DNA of 64,000 bases, taken from positions 1-64,000 of the forward strand of contig NZ_JAASAD010000003.1 in NCBI RefSeq assembly GCF_012726175.1, written 5' to 3'. Shown piece by piece: positions 8,607-16,806 of this stretch. Source of the DNA: Micromonospora sp. HNM0581 (GTDB taxonomy: Bacteria > Actinomycetota > Actinomycetes > Mycobacteriales > Micromonosporaceae). The notes below the pieces were generated by a model. That model was not told the DNA's origin, did no database searches, and saw only the letters and a list, made by a program, of their open reading frames with translations. Positions within the stretch are counted from its first letter, which is position 1. Each line of letters begins with the position of its first letter. A program made the position numbers and the translations under genes.

Positions 8607-9176
8607 GTGCAAGCACGGCAGCTGAGCCGCCTGACGGCCGGCCTGGTCGCGGTGGCCACGGTCGGCACGGGCACCGCATGCGGCGGCACCCAGCAGACAT
8701 CCACCACCGCAACACCTGAACGGAACAGACCAGCCGGAACCGAACGGGCCGCCGAGCAGGCGGCTGCCGAGGAAGCAGCGCTGGCGGCCTACTCCGGATA
8801 TCTCGCGGCCTCCCGGACGGCGAGCCGGCGCAGTGACCCGCAGGAACCGCAGTTGACCCGCTTCCTCGCCGACCCCCTGCTGACCAGGGTGCGGTTCAGC
8901 CTGCGTCAGGCCCGCCAGAACGGCGCGGTGAGCGCCGGCACGTTGCGCTCCGAAGGCCCGACCGTCACCTCGATGGACCTGGACGCCACCCCACCCACCG
9001 CCGAGATCCAGGACTGCGTCGACGCAAGCGACTACCGGCTCGTCTACCTCGCCGACGACAAGGTCGTACCGGGTTCCCGCGGCTCCCGTCACCTGGCTAC
9101 CGCCACCGCCAACCAATACCCGGACGGTCGCTGGCGGATCAGCACCGGCGCAGCCCACCAGGACCAGCCGTGCTAA
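8607..9176 (+). CDS. Tad-operon putative lipoprotein
   Basis: A 189-aa protein starting at GTG 8607, with a strong GAGGAGG at 8594-8600. The N-terminus is QARQLSRLTAGLVAVATV followed by GTGTACGG. The Cys could be lipidated, although the -3 residue is Gly rather than Leu, so the lipobox is weak. The rest is a compact secreted domain with an Ala/Glu-rich helix and a C-terminal pair of cysteines (DCVDASDY and the terminal Cys). It is the first gene of the operon and overlaps the next by 7 nt. Its role in pilus assembly is unknown. It could be an anchoring or pilotin-like lipoprotein. Confidence 0.75.
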   Translation: MQARQLSRLTAGLVAVATVGTGTACGGTQQTSTTATPERNRPAGTERAAEQAAAEEAALAAYSGYLAASRTASRRSDPQEPQLTRFLADPLLTRVRFSLRQARQNGAVSAGTLRSEGPTVTSMDLDATPPTAEIQDCVDASDYRLVYLADDKVVPGSRGSRHLATATANQYPDGRWRISTGAAHQDQPC

Positions 9177-10090
9177 CCAGGCGGAGCGTCCGGCGGGCGC
9201 TGCTCGGCGGTGCGCTGGCGGTACTGCTGGCCAATGCCGGAGCGACTCCGGCGACCGCCGCGGACCCCGGTGCCGAATGCCCGCCGGCCCAATCGAACTG
9301 CAACGTGTGGGACGACGACCCCGGCACCCCCGGTGGCGGCGGAAACGGCGGTGACAACGGCAGCGGGGGAAACAACGGGGGCGGTGCGGGCGTCTGCCAG
9401 TGGGAGGGACGCACCATCCCCTGCTACGACGAACTGCTCGGCTGGTTCGACAGCAGTAACGGCTGCTACTACAAACTGGCCGAGTCGCCGCCCACAGAAC
9501 CGGCCGACGGCAAGCTGTGGTACACCAGAAGCTGCAACGGCGGGGCTCTGGGCCAGGGAGAGCTCGTGCAGTTGGACGCGCCCCCGCCGGGTTTCGGCGC
9601 TCCGCCGGATCCGGAGGAACTGGCCCGCCGGGCATTCGCCTCGATCACCCTGCTCGCGCCGCGGGCATCCGTCGCGCCGCGCAAGGACGTCGGCCCCGGG
9701 CTTGTCGGTCTGCCGGTGTGGATGTGGGCCGAACAGGGCCCCAACCAGTTCGGTCCGTTGCGCGCCTCCGCCTCCGACCGGGGCCTGACCGTCACCATCC
9801 AGGCCGAGGTCGACCGGGTGCTCTGGGACATGGGCAACGGCGACGTCGTCCCCTGCCTCGGCCCCGGCACCCGGTACCGCCTCGACGGTCCGCACGCCGG
9901 TGGGCGATCCCCCGACTGCGGTTACCACAACGGTTATCCCGAAGCCGGCACCTACACGGTCCGGGCGACCACGCACTGGTCGGTGAGCTGGACCAGCAGC
10001 GGCGGCGACAGCAGCAGCATCAACGGGGTCACCCGCACCACCGGGCCGGTCGTCATTCAGATCAACGAGCTGCAGGTGGTGGCCCGGTGA
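9170..10090 (+). CDS. Secreted Cys-rich protein of the Tad locus
   Basis: A 306-aa exported protein. GTG 9170 overlaps the upstream stop (9174-9176), giving translational coupling. The signal peptide includes RRSVRRALLGGALAVLLANAG and ends about ATAA, with a twin-arginine look near its start. The mature part begins with a Cys-containing segment, then a Gly/Asn-rich linker (about 45-72), then a region with paired cysteines (CQWEGRTIPC, SSNGC...SCNG) and a C-terminal beta-rich segment (about 215-300). Homologues sit in actinobacterial Tad operons but have no assigned function. It may decorate or anchor the pilus, which is inference from position. Confidence 0.75.
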   Translation: MLTRRSVRRALLGGALAVLLANAGATPATAADPGAECPPAQSNCNVWDDDPGTPGGGGNGGDNGSGGNNGGGAGVCQWEGRTIPCYDELLGWFDSSNGCYYKLAESPPTEPADGKLWYTRSCNGGALGQGELVQLDAPPPGFGAPPDPEELARRAFASITLLAPRASVAPRKDVGPGLVGLPVWMWAEQGPNQFGPLRASASDRGLTVTIQAEVDRVLWDMGNGDVVPCLGPGTRYRLDGPHAGGRSPDCGYHNGYPEAGTYTVRATTHWSVSWTSSGGDSSSINGVTRTTGPVVIQINELQVVAR

Positions 10091-10152
10091 GCACGAAAAG
10101 TCAACCGGTCCTGGGAGCCCCGCAGGCGCCGACGAAAGGTGTGACCCGATGA
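10087..10152 (+). CDS. Possible 21-aa microprotein bridging two Tad genes
   Basis: GTG 10087 overlaps the upstream stop as GTGA. The frame encodes 21 residues (STKSQPVLGAP...KGVTR) and ends in a TGA that overlaps the next gene's start as ATGA at 10149. Two exact 4-nt overlaps make this a good candidate for a translated coupling ORF that carries ribosomes to the next gene. The peptide itself is polar and unremarkable. It could equally be chance in a high-GC gap. Confidence 0.4.
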   Translation: MSTKSQPVLGAPQAPTKGVTR

Positions 10153-10811
10153 GCGTGGCTACCCGCAACGGCGCCTCCCCGGTGGATGCGCCGGTCACCC
10201 CTCCCCGGGTGGTCCGCCAACGCCGGGTCCGGCCCGGCCTGCTCGGTCTCGCTGTCCTGCTGATCGCCCTCGGCGGGCTGGGCTCGGCGTTCGCGGTGAC
10301 CTCCGTCCGGGCGACCGGAAGCTACCTGGCGGTCGCCCGGGCCGTGGAAGTGGGCAGTGTGGTGAGCGCCGACGACCTGGTGTCGGTACAGGTGGCCGGC
10401 GGTCAGGGACTCGACCCGGTACCCGCCGCCAAACTGACCGACGTGGTCGGCATGCGCGCCGCCGTCTCACTGGCCCCCGGGTCCCTGCTGACGATGGCCC
10501 AACTCACCGACGATCCGTTACTCGGCCCCGGGCAGCAGCAGCTCGCGTTGGGGTTACGCGCGGCCCAGGTGCCGGCACCGAAGCTACGCCCCGGCGATGA
10601 GGTGCTGCTGGTCAGCACCCCGAGCAACGACAACGGGAACGTTTCGTCGTCGGGTGTCACCCGGTTCGCCGCCACCGTCACCGACGCTGTATCGACCGAC
10701 GGCCGGGACGAGGTCGTCGTCTACCTGGCGCTCGGCGTCCGGGACGTACCGGCCGTGGTGGCGCTCGCCGCCCAGGACCGGATCGCGGTCGTGCTGACCA
10801 GGGCGGCCTGA
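10149..10811 (+). CDS. SAF-domain protein (CpaB/RcpC-like)
   Basis: A 220-aa protein with a cytoplasmic Arg-rich N-terminus, one membrane helix (about 28-52, GLLGLAVLLIALGGLGSAFAV) and an extracytoplasmic SAF domain (about 58-125, AVARAVEVGSVVSADDL...GMRAAVSLAPGSLLT). CpaB/RcpC proteins with this layout are envelope components of Tad pilus systems. It starts at ATG 10149, coupled to the preceding small frame, and ends 2 nt before the ATPase gene. Identification is good at domain level; the exact role in a monoderm is unknown. Confidence 0.8.
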   Translation: MSVATRNGASPVDAPVTPPRVVRQRRVRPGLLGLAVLLIALGGLGSAFAVTSVRATGSYLAVARAVEVGSVVSADDLVSVQVAGGQGLDPVPAAKLTDVVGMRAAVSLAPGSLLTMAQLTDDPLLGPGQQQLALGLRAAQVPAPKLRPGDEVLLVSTPSNDNGNVSSSGVTRFAATVTDAVSTDGRDEVVVYLALGVRDVPAVVALAAQDRIAVVLTRAA

Positions 10812-10813
10812 GT

Positions 10814-11614
10814 ATGGCGATCATCGCGATGGTGTCGGCGAAGGGTTCGCCGGGGGTCACCACCACCGCGCTGGCCTGCGCGTTGAGCTGGCACCGGCGG
10901 CTCATCCTCGCCGAGTGCGACCCGGCCGGAGGCTCCGTCCTCGCCGGCTACCTCGGCGGTGCGCTCGACGGCCCGCGCGGCATCGGTGAGCTGGCCGTCG
11001 GTGAACTGCGGGACGGCAGCTTGGAAACCGCGTTCTGGTCGCAGCTGGTCGACCTGGACGCCCCCCGCCGGGAACGCCTCCTGCTGCCGGGAGTGGTCGA
11101 CCCGGTCCAGGCCGGTAGTGTCACCCCGCTCTGGCAACGCTTCGCCGACTTCTTCACCGGCCTGGAACGCGGTGACCCACCGTACGACGTGCTCGTCGAC
11201 TGTGGACGACTACACGTCCTCGGTCCGCCCTGGCCGTTGCTGCGCGCCGCCTCGGTGGTGCTCGTGGTGTCCCGGGCTCAGCTGCCCGACCTGTCCGGCA
11301 CCCGAGCCATGCTCCAGACCATCGAACGGGACTTCACCGAACACCGGGTGCCATCGGGCACACTCCGGCTACTACTGGTCGGCGGCGGACACGGCAGGAG
11401 CCAAGTCAGTAAGGCCCTTCAGGTGCCGGTGATCACCCGACTGCCACACGACGCGCGTACCGCCGAGGTGTTGAGCCTGGGTGGGACGGTGCGGGCCAAC
11501 CGGCCGCTGCTGCGGGCGGCCCGTGAGCTGGAGGTGCCGATCGGCGCGCTGCTGGAACGGCGGCGGGCGCGGCTGGCGTGGCCGGTCGCCCAGGGGGTGC
11601 CGGATGCGGTTTGA
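10814..11614 (+). CDS. TadZ/CpaE-like MinD-family ATPase
   Basis: A 266-aa protein with a deviant Walker A, KGSPGVTTT (residues about 10-18), an ECDPAGGS switch-like motif and DVLVDCG as Walker B. This is the ParA/MinD fold used by TadZ/CpaE to position Tad secretion machines at the membrane or pole. It starts 2 nt after the SAF gene stop and its stop overlaps the tadA start. No receiver domain is present, as is common in actinobacterial versions. Cytoplasmic. Confidence 0.8.
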   Translation: MAIIAMVSAKGSPGVTTTALACALSWHRRLILAECDPAGGSVLAGYLGGALDGPRGIGELAVGELRDGSLETAFWSQLVDLDAPRRERLLLPGVVDPVQAGSVTPLWQRFADFFTGLERGDPPYDVLVDCGRLHVLGPPWPLLRAASVVLVVSRAQLPDLSGTRAMLQTIERDFTEHRVPSGTLRLLLVGGGHGRSQVSKALQVPVITRLPHDARTAEVLSLGGTVRANRPLLRAARELEVPIGALLERRRARLAWPVAQGVPDAV

Positions 11615-13136
11615 ACCGGTCTCGTCCGACCCGCGCCGGCAGCCACCGGGTGCCACCTCCACCGCCCCGCCCCTGCCGCCGGTCAACGGTCGGCACCACC
11701 AGCCGGTGCAGGCGCCGGTCCCGGTCTCCGCACCGCCGTCCCCACCACCCCGGCCGAAGGTCGACTTCCAGGTGGTACGCGAGCTGCGCCGGCAGCTCAG
11801 CGAACGGCTCACCAGATGGCAGCGCGGCCGGGAGTTCAGCGTCGCCGAAGAGGACACCGAGCGGGCCCGGCTCGCGGTGGAGCTGGTCGCCGAATACGCC
11901 GACGCGGTGCGCCGCGCCGGCACCCCGATGGCCGCCGGTGCGGAGCGGCTGCTACTCGACCAGGTCACCGCAGAACTCGCCGGCCTCGGTCGACTTCAGA
12001 CACTGCTCGTCGACGACACGATCGAGGAGGTGCACATCCTCGGTTGCGACCAGGTACGCATCACCCGGCACGGCGGCGGAGTCGACTGGGTCGATCCCAT
12101 CGCCGACAGCGACGACGAACTGGTGGAGATCCTTCAGGCGGCGGCCCGGCGGGCCGGCGCGACGGAACGCTCCCTGTCCACCTCGAAGCCCACCCTGGAC
12201 CTGCAACTGCCCGACGGCTCCCGACTGGCTGCGGTGTTCCTGGTCAGCCACCGCCCGTACGCGGTGATCCGCAAGCACAACACCCTCGACGTGACCCTCG
12301 ACGACCTGGCCGGTGGCCGGGGCGACCTGGACGAAATGATCGACCCGCTGCTGCGTGACTTCCTGCGGGCGTCGATGCGGGCGGGACTCAACGTCATGGT
12401 GGCCGGGTTGGCCGGTGCCGGTAAGACCACCGTGATCCGGGCCATGATGAACGAGATCCCGCCCGACGAGCCGTACGTGCTGCTGGAGGAGAGTCGGGAG
12501 CTGCTCCCGGCCCGTCGCGGCGATCGGCACCGGGCGGTGATGAGCTTCGAAGCCCGGGAGGGGCACGGTGAACGCGGGCCGGACGGCCGCCCGGCGGGCG
12601 AGGTGAGCATCGCCGACCTGATCCCGGTCTCGCTGCGGATGGGTGTACTGCGGATCATCGTCGGTGAGGTGCGGTCCCGGGAGATCGTGCCGATGCTCCA
12701 GGCGATGACCACCAGCCGGGGGTCGATGTGCACCATCCACGCGCGTACCCCGGCCGGCGTCGGCGAACGGATCGTCGAGTTGGCGCTCTCCCATGGCCGG
12801 GAGATGACCGTCGACCAGGCCCGCCGGATGGCCGGCAACGCACTCGACCTGATCGTCTACGTCACCGTGGACGACGAGACCGGCATCGGCGGGCGGAAGC
12901 ACCGCTTCGTCTCGCACGTCGAGGAGGTACTGGGCGTCGGCGAAAGTAGCCGGATCACCACCACCCAGGTGTTCGGGCCCGGCCGCGACGGCCGGGCGGT
13001 CCCCCGGCACCTGCCGGAGCGTGTCCGGGATCAGCTGCTGCGGGTCGGCTACGACGCCCGGTTGCTGAGCCGCTGGATCGAGGCCGGTCAGGGTGCCTGG
13101 CGCCGGCCCCGGCAGACCCGACTCGGGCGGCGGTAA
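11604..13136 (+). CDS. tadA: Tad secretion ATPase TadA/CpaF
   Basis: A 510-aa hexameric secretion ATPase. After a proline-rich N-terminus (about 1-55) come the N-domain and the ATPase domain. Walker A is GLAGAGKTT at about 266-274; the Asp/Glu box is around YVLLEESREL; Walker B is in LRIIVGEVRS; the His box is GSMCTIHAR. It energises Flp pilus assembly on the cytoplasmic side together with TadB and TadC. ATG 11604 is chosen because CAGGGGG precedes it and it overlaps the upstream stop; the longer open frame upstream is the antisense-like tail of the previous gene. Confidence 0.92.
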   Translation: MRFEPVSSDPRRQPPGATSTAPPLPPVNGRHHQPVQAPVPVSAPPSPPPRPKVDFQVVRELRRQLSERLTRWQRGREFSVAEEDTERARLAVELVAEYADAVRRAGTPMAAGAERLLLDQVTAELAGLGRLQTLLVDDTIEEVHILGCDQVRITRHGGGVDWVDPIADSDDELVEILQAAARRAGATERSLSTSKPTLDLQLPDGSRLAAVFLVSHRPYAVIRKHNTLDVTLDDLAGGRGDLDEMIDPLLRDFLRASMRAGLNVMVAGLAGAGKTTVIRAMMNEIPPDEPYVLLEESRELLPARRGDRHRAVMSFEAREGHGERGPDGRPAGEVSIADLIPVSLRMGVLRIIVGEVRSREIVPMLQAMTTSRGSMCTIHARTPAGVGERIVELALSHGREMTVDQARRMAGNALDLIVYVTVDDETGIGGRKHRFVSHVEEVLGVGESSRITTTQVFGPGRDGRAVPRHLPERVRDQLLRVGYDARLLSRWIEAGQGAWRRPRQTRLGRR

Positions 13137-13140
13137 GTCG

Positions 13141-14043
13141 ATGCGGACGAACATCGAACTGATCGCCCTGGTCTCCGGTGCGGCCTGCGTCGCCGGTCTG
13201 GTCCTGGCGGTCGTCGCACTCGTCGGCACCCGCCGCCCGCCCGGTCGGGCCCCCGGAGCGGGTCCCGGGCTGACCCGGTTCTGGCGCGGCTCCGGCACCA
13301 CAGCCCGCGAACAACGCACGCATCAGGCCCTGCTCGTCGGCGCGGTGGTCGCCGGAGCGCTGGCCTTCCTGCTGACCGGCCTGCCCGTCGTGGGACTGCT
13401 GGTCGCGGTGGCGGTGCCGGGCACGCCTTGGCTGTTCTCGGTCGGCCGCGCCGAGCAGCGGGCCATCGCCCGGATCGAGGCGGTAGGTGAGTGGACCCGC
13501 CGGCTCAAGGACGTCTCCGCCACCGGTCAGGGTCTCCAACAGGCGATCATCGGTACGGTCACCACCGCCCCGGAGGAGATCCAGGAGGAGGTACGCCTGC
13601 TCGCCGCCCGGCTCCAGGCCGGTTGGCTGGCCCGCTCGGCTCTGCTGGCCTTCGCCGACGAGATCGGTGACCCGGTCTGCGACCAGGTGGTGGCTGCGCT
13701 GATCCTGCACCTGAGCGACCGGGGTGAGCGCCTCGGTGACGTACTCGGGTCGATCGCCTCGGCCGCCGCCGCCGAGGTGACGACCCGCCGGGAGATCGAG
13801 GCCAAGCGCACCCAGCCCCGCTTCGCGGTCCGCTTCCTCACCGGGATGACCCTGGCCACCATCGCGTACGGGCTGCTCAACCGGGAGTACGTCCAGCCGT
13901 ACGACACGCCCTTCGGGCAGGTGGTGATGGCGACACTCGGTACCGCCTTCGTGGCGCTGCTCGCCTGGGTGCGTTCGATGAGCCAGCCACCCCGGCCGGC
14001 ACGCTTCCTGCCGGCACCCGACCCGGGCGAGGTGGTGGCGTGA
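13141..14043 (+). CDS. tadB: Tad platform protein TadB (T2SSF domain)
   Basis: A 300-aa membrane protein. There is an N-terminal helix (ELIALVSGAACVAGLVLAVVALV), a second pair around 60-105, a cytoplasmic T2SSF domain (about 115-235, GEWTRRLKDVSATGQGLQQAI) and C-terminal helices ending around AFVALLAWV. With TadC it forms the inner-membrane platform driven by TadA. ATG 13141 lies 4 nt after the tadA stop. The stop overlaps the tadC GTG. Confidence 0.88.
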   Translation: MRTNIELIALVSGAACVAGLVLAVVALVGTRRPPGRAPGAGPGLTRFWRGSGTTAREQRTHQALLVGAVVAGALAFLLTGLPVVGLLVAVAVPGTPWLFSVGRAEQRAIARIEAVGEWTRRLKDVSATGQGLQQAIIGTVTTAPEEIQEEVRLLAARLQAGWLARSALLAFADEIGDPVCDQVVAALILHLSDRGERLGDVLGSIASAAAAEVTTRREIEAKRTQPRFAVRFLTGMTLATIAYGLLNREYVQPYDTPFGQVVMATLGTAFVALLAWVRSMSQPPRPARFLPAPDPGEVVA

Positions 14044-14903
14044 ACCTGCACCTCACCCTCGCGGTCGTCGCCGGCGCCACGGTCGGGTTCGGGACGTTCC
14101 TGGTGATCCGCGAGTTGGTGCCGGCGACCCCCGCACTCGGCCCGGCGCTGCGCCGGCTGCACCAGCCGCCGGGAAGCTCCCGTACGGGGCCCGCCGATCG
14201 GCGGTTGGACTGGCTCACCGAGTTGTCCCGTTGGCTGCGCCCCCCGCACCGGCAACTGGCCCTGCTGGACCGCACCCCCGAGCAGTACGCGCTGTCGTTG
14301 TTGCTGTCCGCCCTGGTCGGGCTCTCCGCTCCGGTGCTACTCAGCGTCACCCTTTTCACCGTCGGCGTCTCGTTGCCGCTGGTCGTGCCGGTGCTGGGCA
14401 GCCTCGGTCTGGCCCTGCTCTGCGCGTTCGTGGCACACCGGTCGGTGCTGACCAGGGCGGACGCTGCGCGCGACGAGTTCCGGCAGGCGGTCTGCACCTA
14501 CCTGGACCTGGTCGCGTTGCAGTTGTCGGCGGCCCACGGCCCGGTGCAGTCGCTGGAGCGGGCTGCGGCGATCTGCGAGGGCTGGGTCTTCGACCGGATT
14601 TCCGAGGCGCTGCGGATGGCGCAGATGCAGATGCACTCGCCCTGGGACGAGCTACGTGACCTCGCCGACCGGATCGGCATCCCGGAGCTGGGCGACGTCG
14701 GCGCCATCATGCGCTCGTCGGGCAGTGAGGGCGCGCAGGTGCACGAGACGCTGCGCAGCCGGGCCGACTCGTTACGCGACCAGATCCGCACCGACAACCT
14801 GGCCCGCGCCGAGGGGGTGACCAGCCGCCTCGACATCCCCGGAGCGTTGCTCGTCTTCGTTCTGCTCGGTTTCGCCATCTACCCGTTTCTGGCCCGCCTC
14901 TAG
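14040..14903 (+). CDS. tadC: Tad platform protein TadC (T2SSF domain)
   Basis: A 287-aa membrane protein with an N-terminal helix (LTLAVVAGATVGFGTFLVI), a helix pair around 90-135, a T2SSF domain (about 145-260, FRQAVCTYLDLVALQLSAAHG, then GDVGAIMRSSGSEGAQVHETL) and a C-terminal helix (GALLVFVLLGFAIYPFL). It is the TadB partner. GTG 14040 overlaps the tadB stop (14041-14043), giving coupling. Confidence 0.88.
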   Translation: MNLHLTLAVVAGATVGFGTFLVIRELVPATPALGPALRRLHQPPGSSRTGPADRRLDWLTELSRWLRPPHRQLALLDRTPEQYALSLLLSALVGLSAPVLLSVTLFTVGVSLPLVVPVLGSLGLALLCAFVAHRSVLTRADAARDEFRQAVCTYLDLVALQLSAAHGPVQSLERAAAICEGWVFDRISEALRMAQMQMHSPWDELRDLADRIGIPELGDVGAIMRSSGSEGAQVHETLRSRADSLRDQIRTDNLARAEGVTSRLDIPGALLVFVLLGFAIYPFLARL

Positions 14904-14928
14904 GCCGCCGCCAATTTAAGGAGCCCCG

Positions 14929-15132
14929 ATGTCCGTACTCACCCACCTGCACGTCGCGCTACGGGCGCGGCTGGCCGAGCTGCGTGGCGACCGTGGCGAC
15001 AGTCCGGTGCCGACCGCCGTCATCATTTTCGGCCTGGTGGCCGTGGCGATGGCGGTGACCGCGGCCGCCCTCGGCGCGGCCAACGACTGGATGGACAACA
15101 TCCCGACCCACCAGGACCCGGTGGCTGACTGA
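14929..15132 (+). CDS. Small Flp-pilin-like protein
   Basis: 67 aa, starting at ATG 14929 after a strong TTAAGGAG (14916-14923). A charged 24-residue leader ends in RGDRGDSPVPT and is followed by a hydrophobic helix (AVIIFGLVAVAMAVTAAALGA) and a short acidic tail. Size and position after tadC fit the major pilin. The conserved Glu at position +5 of mature Flp pilins is not present (PVPT instead of a VE-type motif), so it is either a divergent pilin or a minor component. The prepilin peptidase at 7228-8031 would be the processing enzyme. Confidence 0.65.
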   Translation: MSVLTHLHVALRARLAELRGDRGDSPVPTAVIIFGLVAVAMAVTAAALGAANDWMDNIPTHQDPVAD

Positions 15133-15134
15133 CC

Positions 15135-15578
15135 GTGGTCCGTCGCTTCTTCGCCGGTAGGTGCCGGGTGGTCGCCGCCACCCGGCACCGCCCGCTGCCC
15201 GGCGACGGTGAGCGGGGCGGCAATCCGGTCGAGTTGGCGGTGGCGTTGCCGGCGGTCCTGGTCATGGTGTTCGCCTCGATCCAGGTCGCGGTGGTGTTCG
15301 TCGCCCGGTCGACGGCGCTCAACGCGGCGCAGAGCGGGGTCAACGCGGAACGGCTGTACGAGGCCCCGGCGGGAGCCGGAGCGGACCGGGCGGCCGAGTT
15401 CCTCGCAGCCGCCGGGGACTGGTTGGTCGACTGGGACACCCCGGGGCCGAGCTGTGCCACCACCGCCACCGATGTGACCTGCACGGTGAGCGGCAAGGCC
15501 CTGTCGGTGGTGCCGGGTGTCAGCTTCTCCGTCGAGCAGACGGCGCACGGGACGGTGGAACGGTGGACCGAGCGATGA
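15135..15578 (+). CDS. TadE-like pseudopilin 1
   Basis: 147 aa. The GTG start at 15135 lies 2 nt after the pilin stop. A basic leader ends in GERGGNPVEL, with Glu at the expected +5-like position, followed by a hydrophobic helix (AVALPAVLVMVFASIQVAVVFVA). The mature C-terminal domain contains a Cys pair (SCATTATDVTC). This is the layout of TadE pseudopilins processed by the prepilin peptidase. Its stop overlaps the next start as ATGA. Confidence 0.82.
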   Translation: MVRRFFAGRCRVVAATRHRPLPGDGERGGNPVELAVALPAVLVMVFASIQVAVVFVARSTALNAAQSGVNAERLYEAPAGAGADRAAEFLAAAGDWLVDWDTPGPSCATTATDVTCTVSGKALSVVPGVSFSVEQTAHGTVERWTER

Positions 15579-16084
15579 GCCGAGGTTCCGTCTCGATCGA
15601 GGTCGCGGTGTTGGCTCCGGCCTTCGTGGCGATGATGGTGCTCGGTGGGGTCGCCGGGCGTACGGCGGTGGCCAGCGCCGCGTTGGAGGTCGCCGCGCAC
15701 GACGCGGCGCGGGCGGCGTCGATCTCCCGGGACACCGCCACCGCCCGGCAGGAGGCCGAGGAGGCGGCTCGCCGTCAGCTCGACTGGCGGGGGGTGTCCT
15801 GCTCCGGTACCCCGCAGGTGACCTTCCGCGGCTCGGTCGACGGCCGCGCCGCCACGTTCGACCGCGTCTTCGCGAGCGCTGTCGGGCAGAACGCCGCGGT
15901 GACCGTCGAGGTCGCCTGCACCGTCTCCTACTCCGACATCAGGCTGCCGGCCCTGACGATGCCGGACGGCCAACGGGTCACCGCGTCGTTCACGTCACCA
16001 CTCGACCGCTACCGGAGCAGAGCTCTCGGGTTCGGGATTACTGAAGCAGGTTCTGCGGCGAACCCGAGTGCAGGTGGTGTGTGA
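15575..16084 (+). CDS. TadE-like pseudopilin 2, C-terminus altered by insertion
   Basis: 169 aa from ATG 15575, which overlaps the previous stop. The leader SRGSVSIEV is followed by a hydrophobic helix (AVLAPAFVAMMVLGGVAG) and an exported domain with two Cys (VSCSGTPQ, VEVACTVSY). Up to SPLDRYRSR the protein looks normal. The last 20 residues (ALGFGITEAGSAANPSAGGV) are encoded by sequence at the left end of the inserted element. The original stop was probably at the start of the TadG-like gene now found at 20106. The function of the modified protein is uncertain. Confidence 0.78.
   Translation: MSRGSVSIEVAVLAPAFVAMMVLGGVAGRTAVASAALEVAAHDAARAASISRDTATARQEAEEAARRQLDWRGVSCSGTPQVTFRGSVDGRAATFDRVFASAVGQNAAVTVEVACTVSYSDIRLPALTMPDGQRVTASFTSPLDRYRSRALGFGITEAGSAANPSAGGV
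16031..16044 (+). repeat. Left copy of 14-bp inverted motif
   Basis: TTCGGGATTACTGA near the left end of the element. Its reverse complement, with one mismatch, is at 19985-19998. It is a candidate recombinase-binding or end sequence. Confidence 0.5.
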
Positions 16085-16179
16085 TGAGTGTAGCGATTGC
16101 GTTGGGTTCTCGAACCTTGTACTGGTCGCGTTGCTGGTCGACGGTGACACCAGCTGGGGCGGCGCAGTTTGGACGTCGG

Positions 16180-16707
16180 CTAGTCGCGCGGGATGGTCAG
16201 GAGAAGCCGGAGGAAGTGGGTATTGGCGGGGCCGGGCCGACGGTGGCCGTCTGGCTGCCATCCGTGGCTGGCGTAGAAGGTTCGGGCTCGGTGGTTGCCG
16301 TCCCAGACTTCGAGGCGGGCGGTGTGAATGTCGTTTGCTTGCCAGAGCTGGACGCTTTGGGTGAGCAACTGGGTGCCGATGCCTTGCCGCCAGTGATGGG
16401 GCCTGACGTAGAGACCGATGAGTTGGGCCACGGTGGCTGGGTCGGCGTCGATGACGGGTTCGAATGGTGGGCCGAGGGAGGCGAAGGCGACTACCTCCTC
16501 GTTGTGTTCGGCGCAGAGCAGGGTGCGTTCGGGAGAGCTGATGGTCTTGGTGTAGGCGTGGCGGGCCTCGGCGGGCCAGTTCGGGTCATCGAGGGTCTCG
16601 TCGGGTATCGCGCCACGGTAGTAGGTGTCGCGTGCCTGTCGGTGAATGTCGACGAGGACGTCGATATCACGGTCGGTGGCGAGGCGGATGCCCGACTGGG
16701 TGATCAT
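16180..16707 (-). CDS. GNAT-family N-acetyltransferase (element cargo)
   Basis: About 175 aa with the GNAT fold: an N-terminal IRLATDRDIDVLVDIH segment, a central LIGLYVRPHHWRQGIGTQLL stretch carrying the acetyl-CoA loop (RQGIGT, the Q/R-x-x-G-x-G/A motif), and LEVWDGNHRARTFYASHGW near the C-terminus. It would acetylate a small molecule or a protein N-terminus; the substrate is unknown. It is the only gene of the element with no recombination role, so it looks like cargo. ATG 16707 is used because conserved similarity begins there; a TTG at 16734 would add nine residues. Confidence 0.8.
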   Translation of the reverse strand: MITQSGIRLATDRDIDVLVDIHRQARDTYYRGAIPDETLDDPNWPAEARHAYTKTISSPERTLLCAEHNEEVVAFASLGPPFEPVIDADPATVAQLIGLYVRPHHWRQGIGTQLLTQSVQLWQANDIHTARLEVWDGNHRARTFYASHGWQPDGHRRPGPANTHFLRLLLTIPRD

Positions 16708-16806
16708 TCGACTAATCGTGGCAGACCAGTTCAACTTGCGTCTATGAGCCTCGGCGCTGTTGCTTGGCCATCGAGCGGACCGTTCGTGCTTTGGCCGCCG
16801 GTGCCG

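Noticed and set aside
8028..9635. Long minus-strand frame over the Tad operon start
   Set aside because: The translation is Arg/Pro/Cys-rich without domains and antisense to two genes with good ribosome-binding sites.
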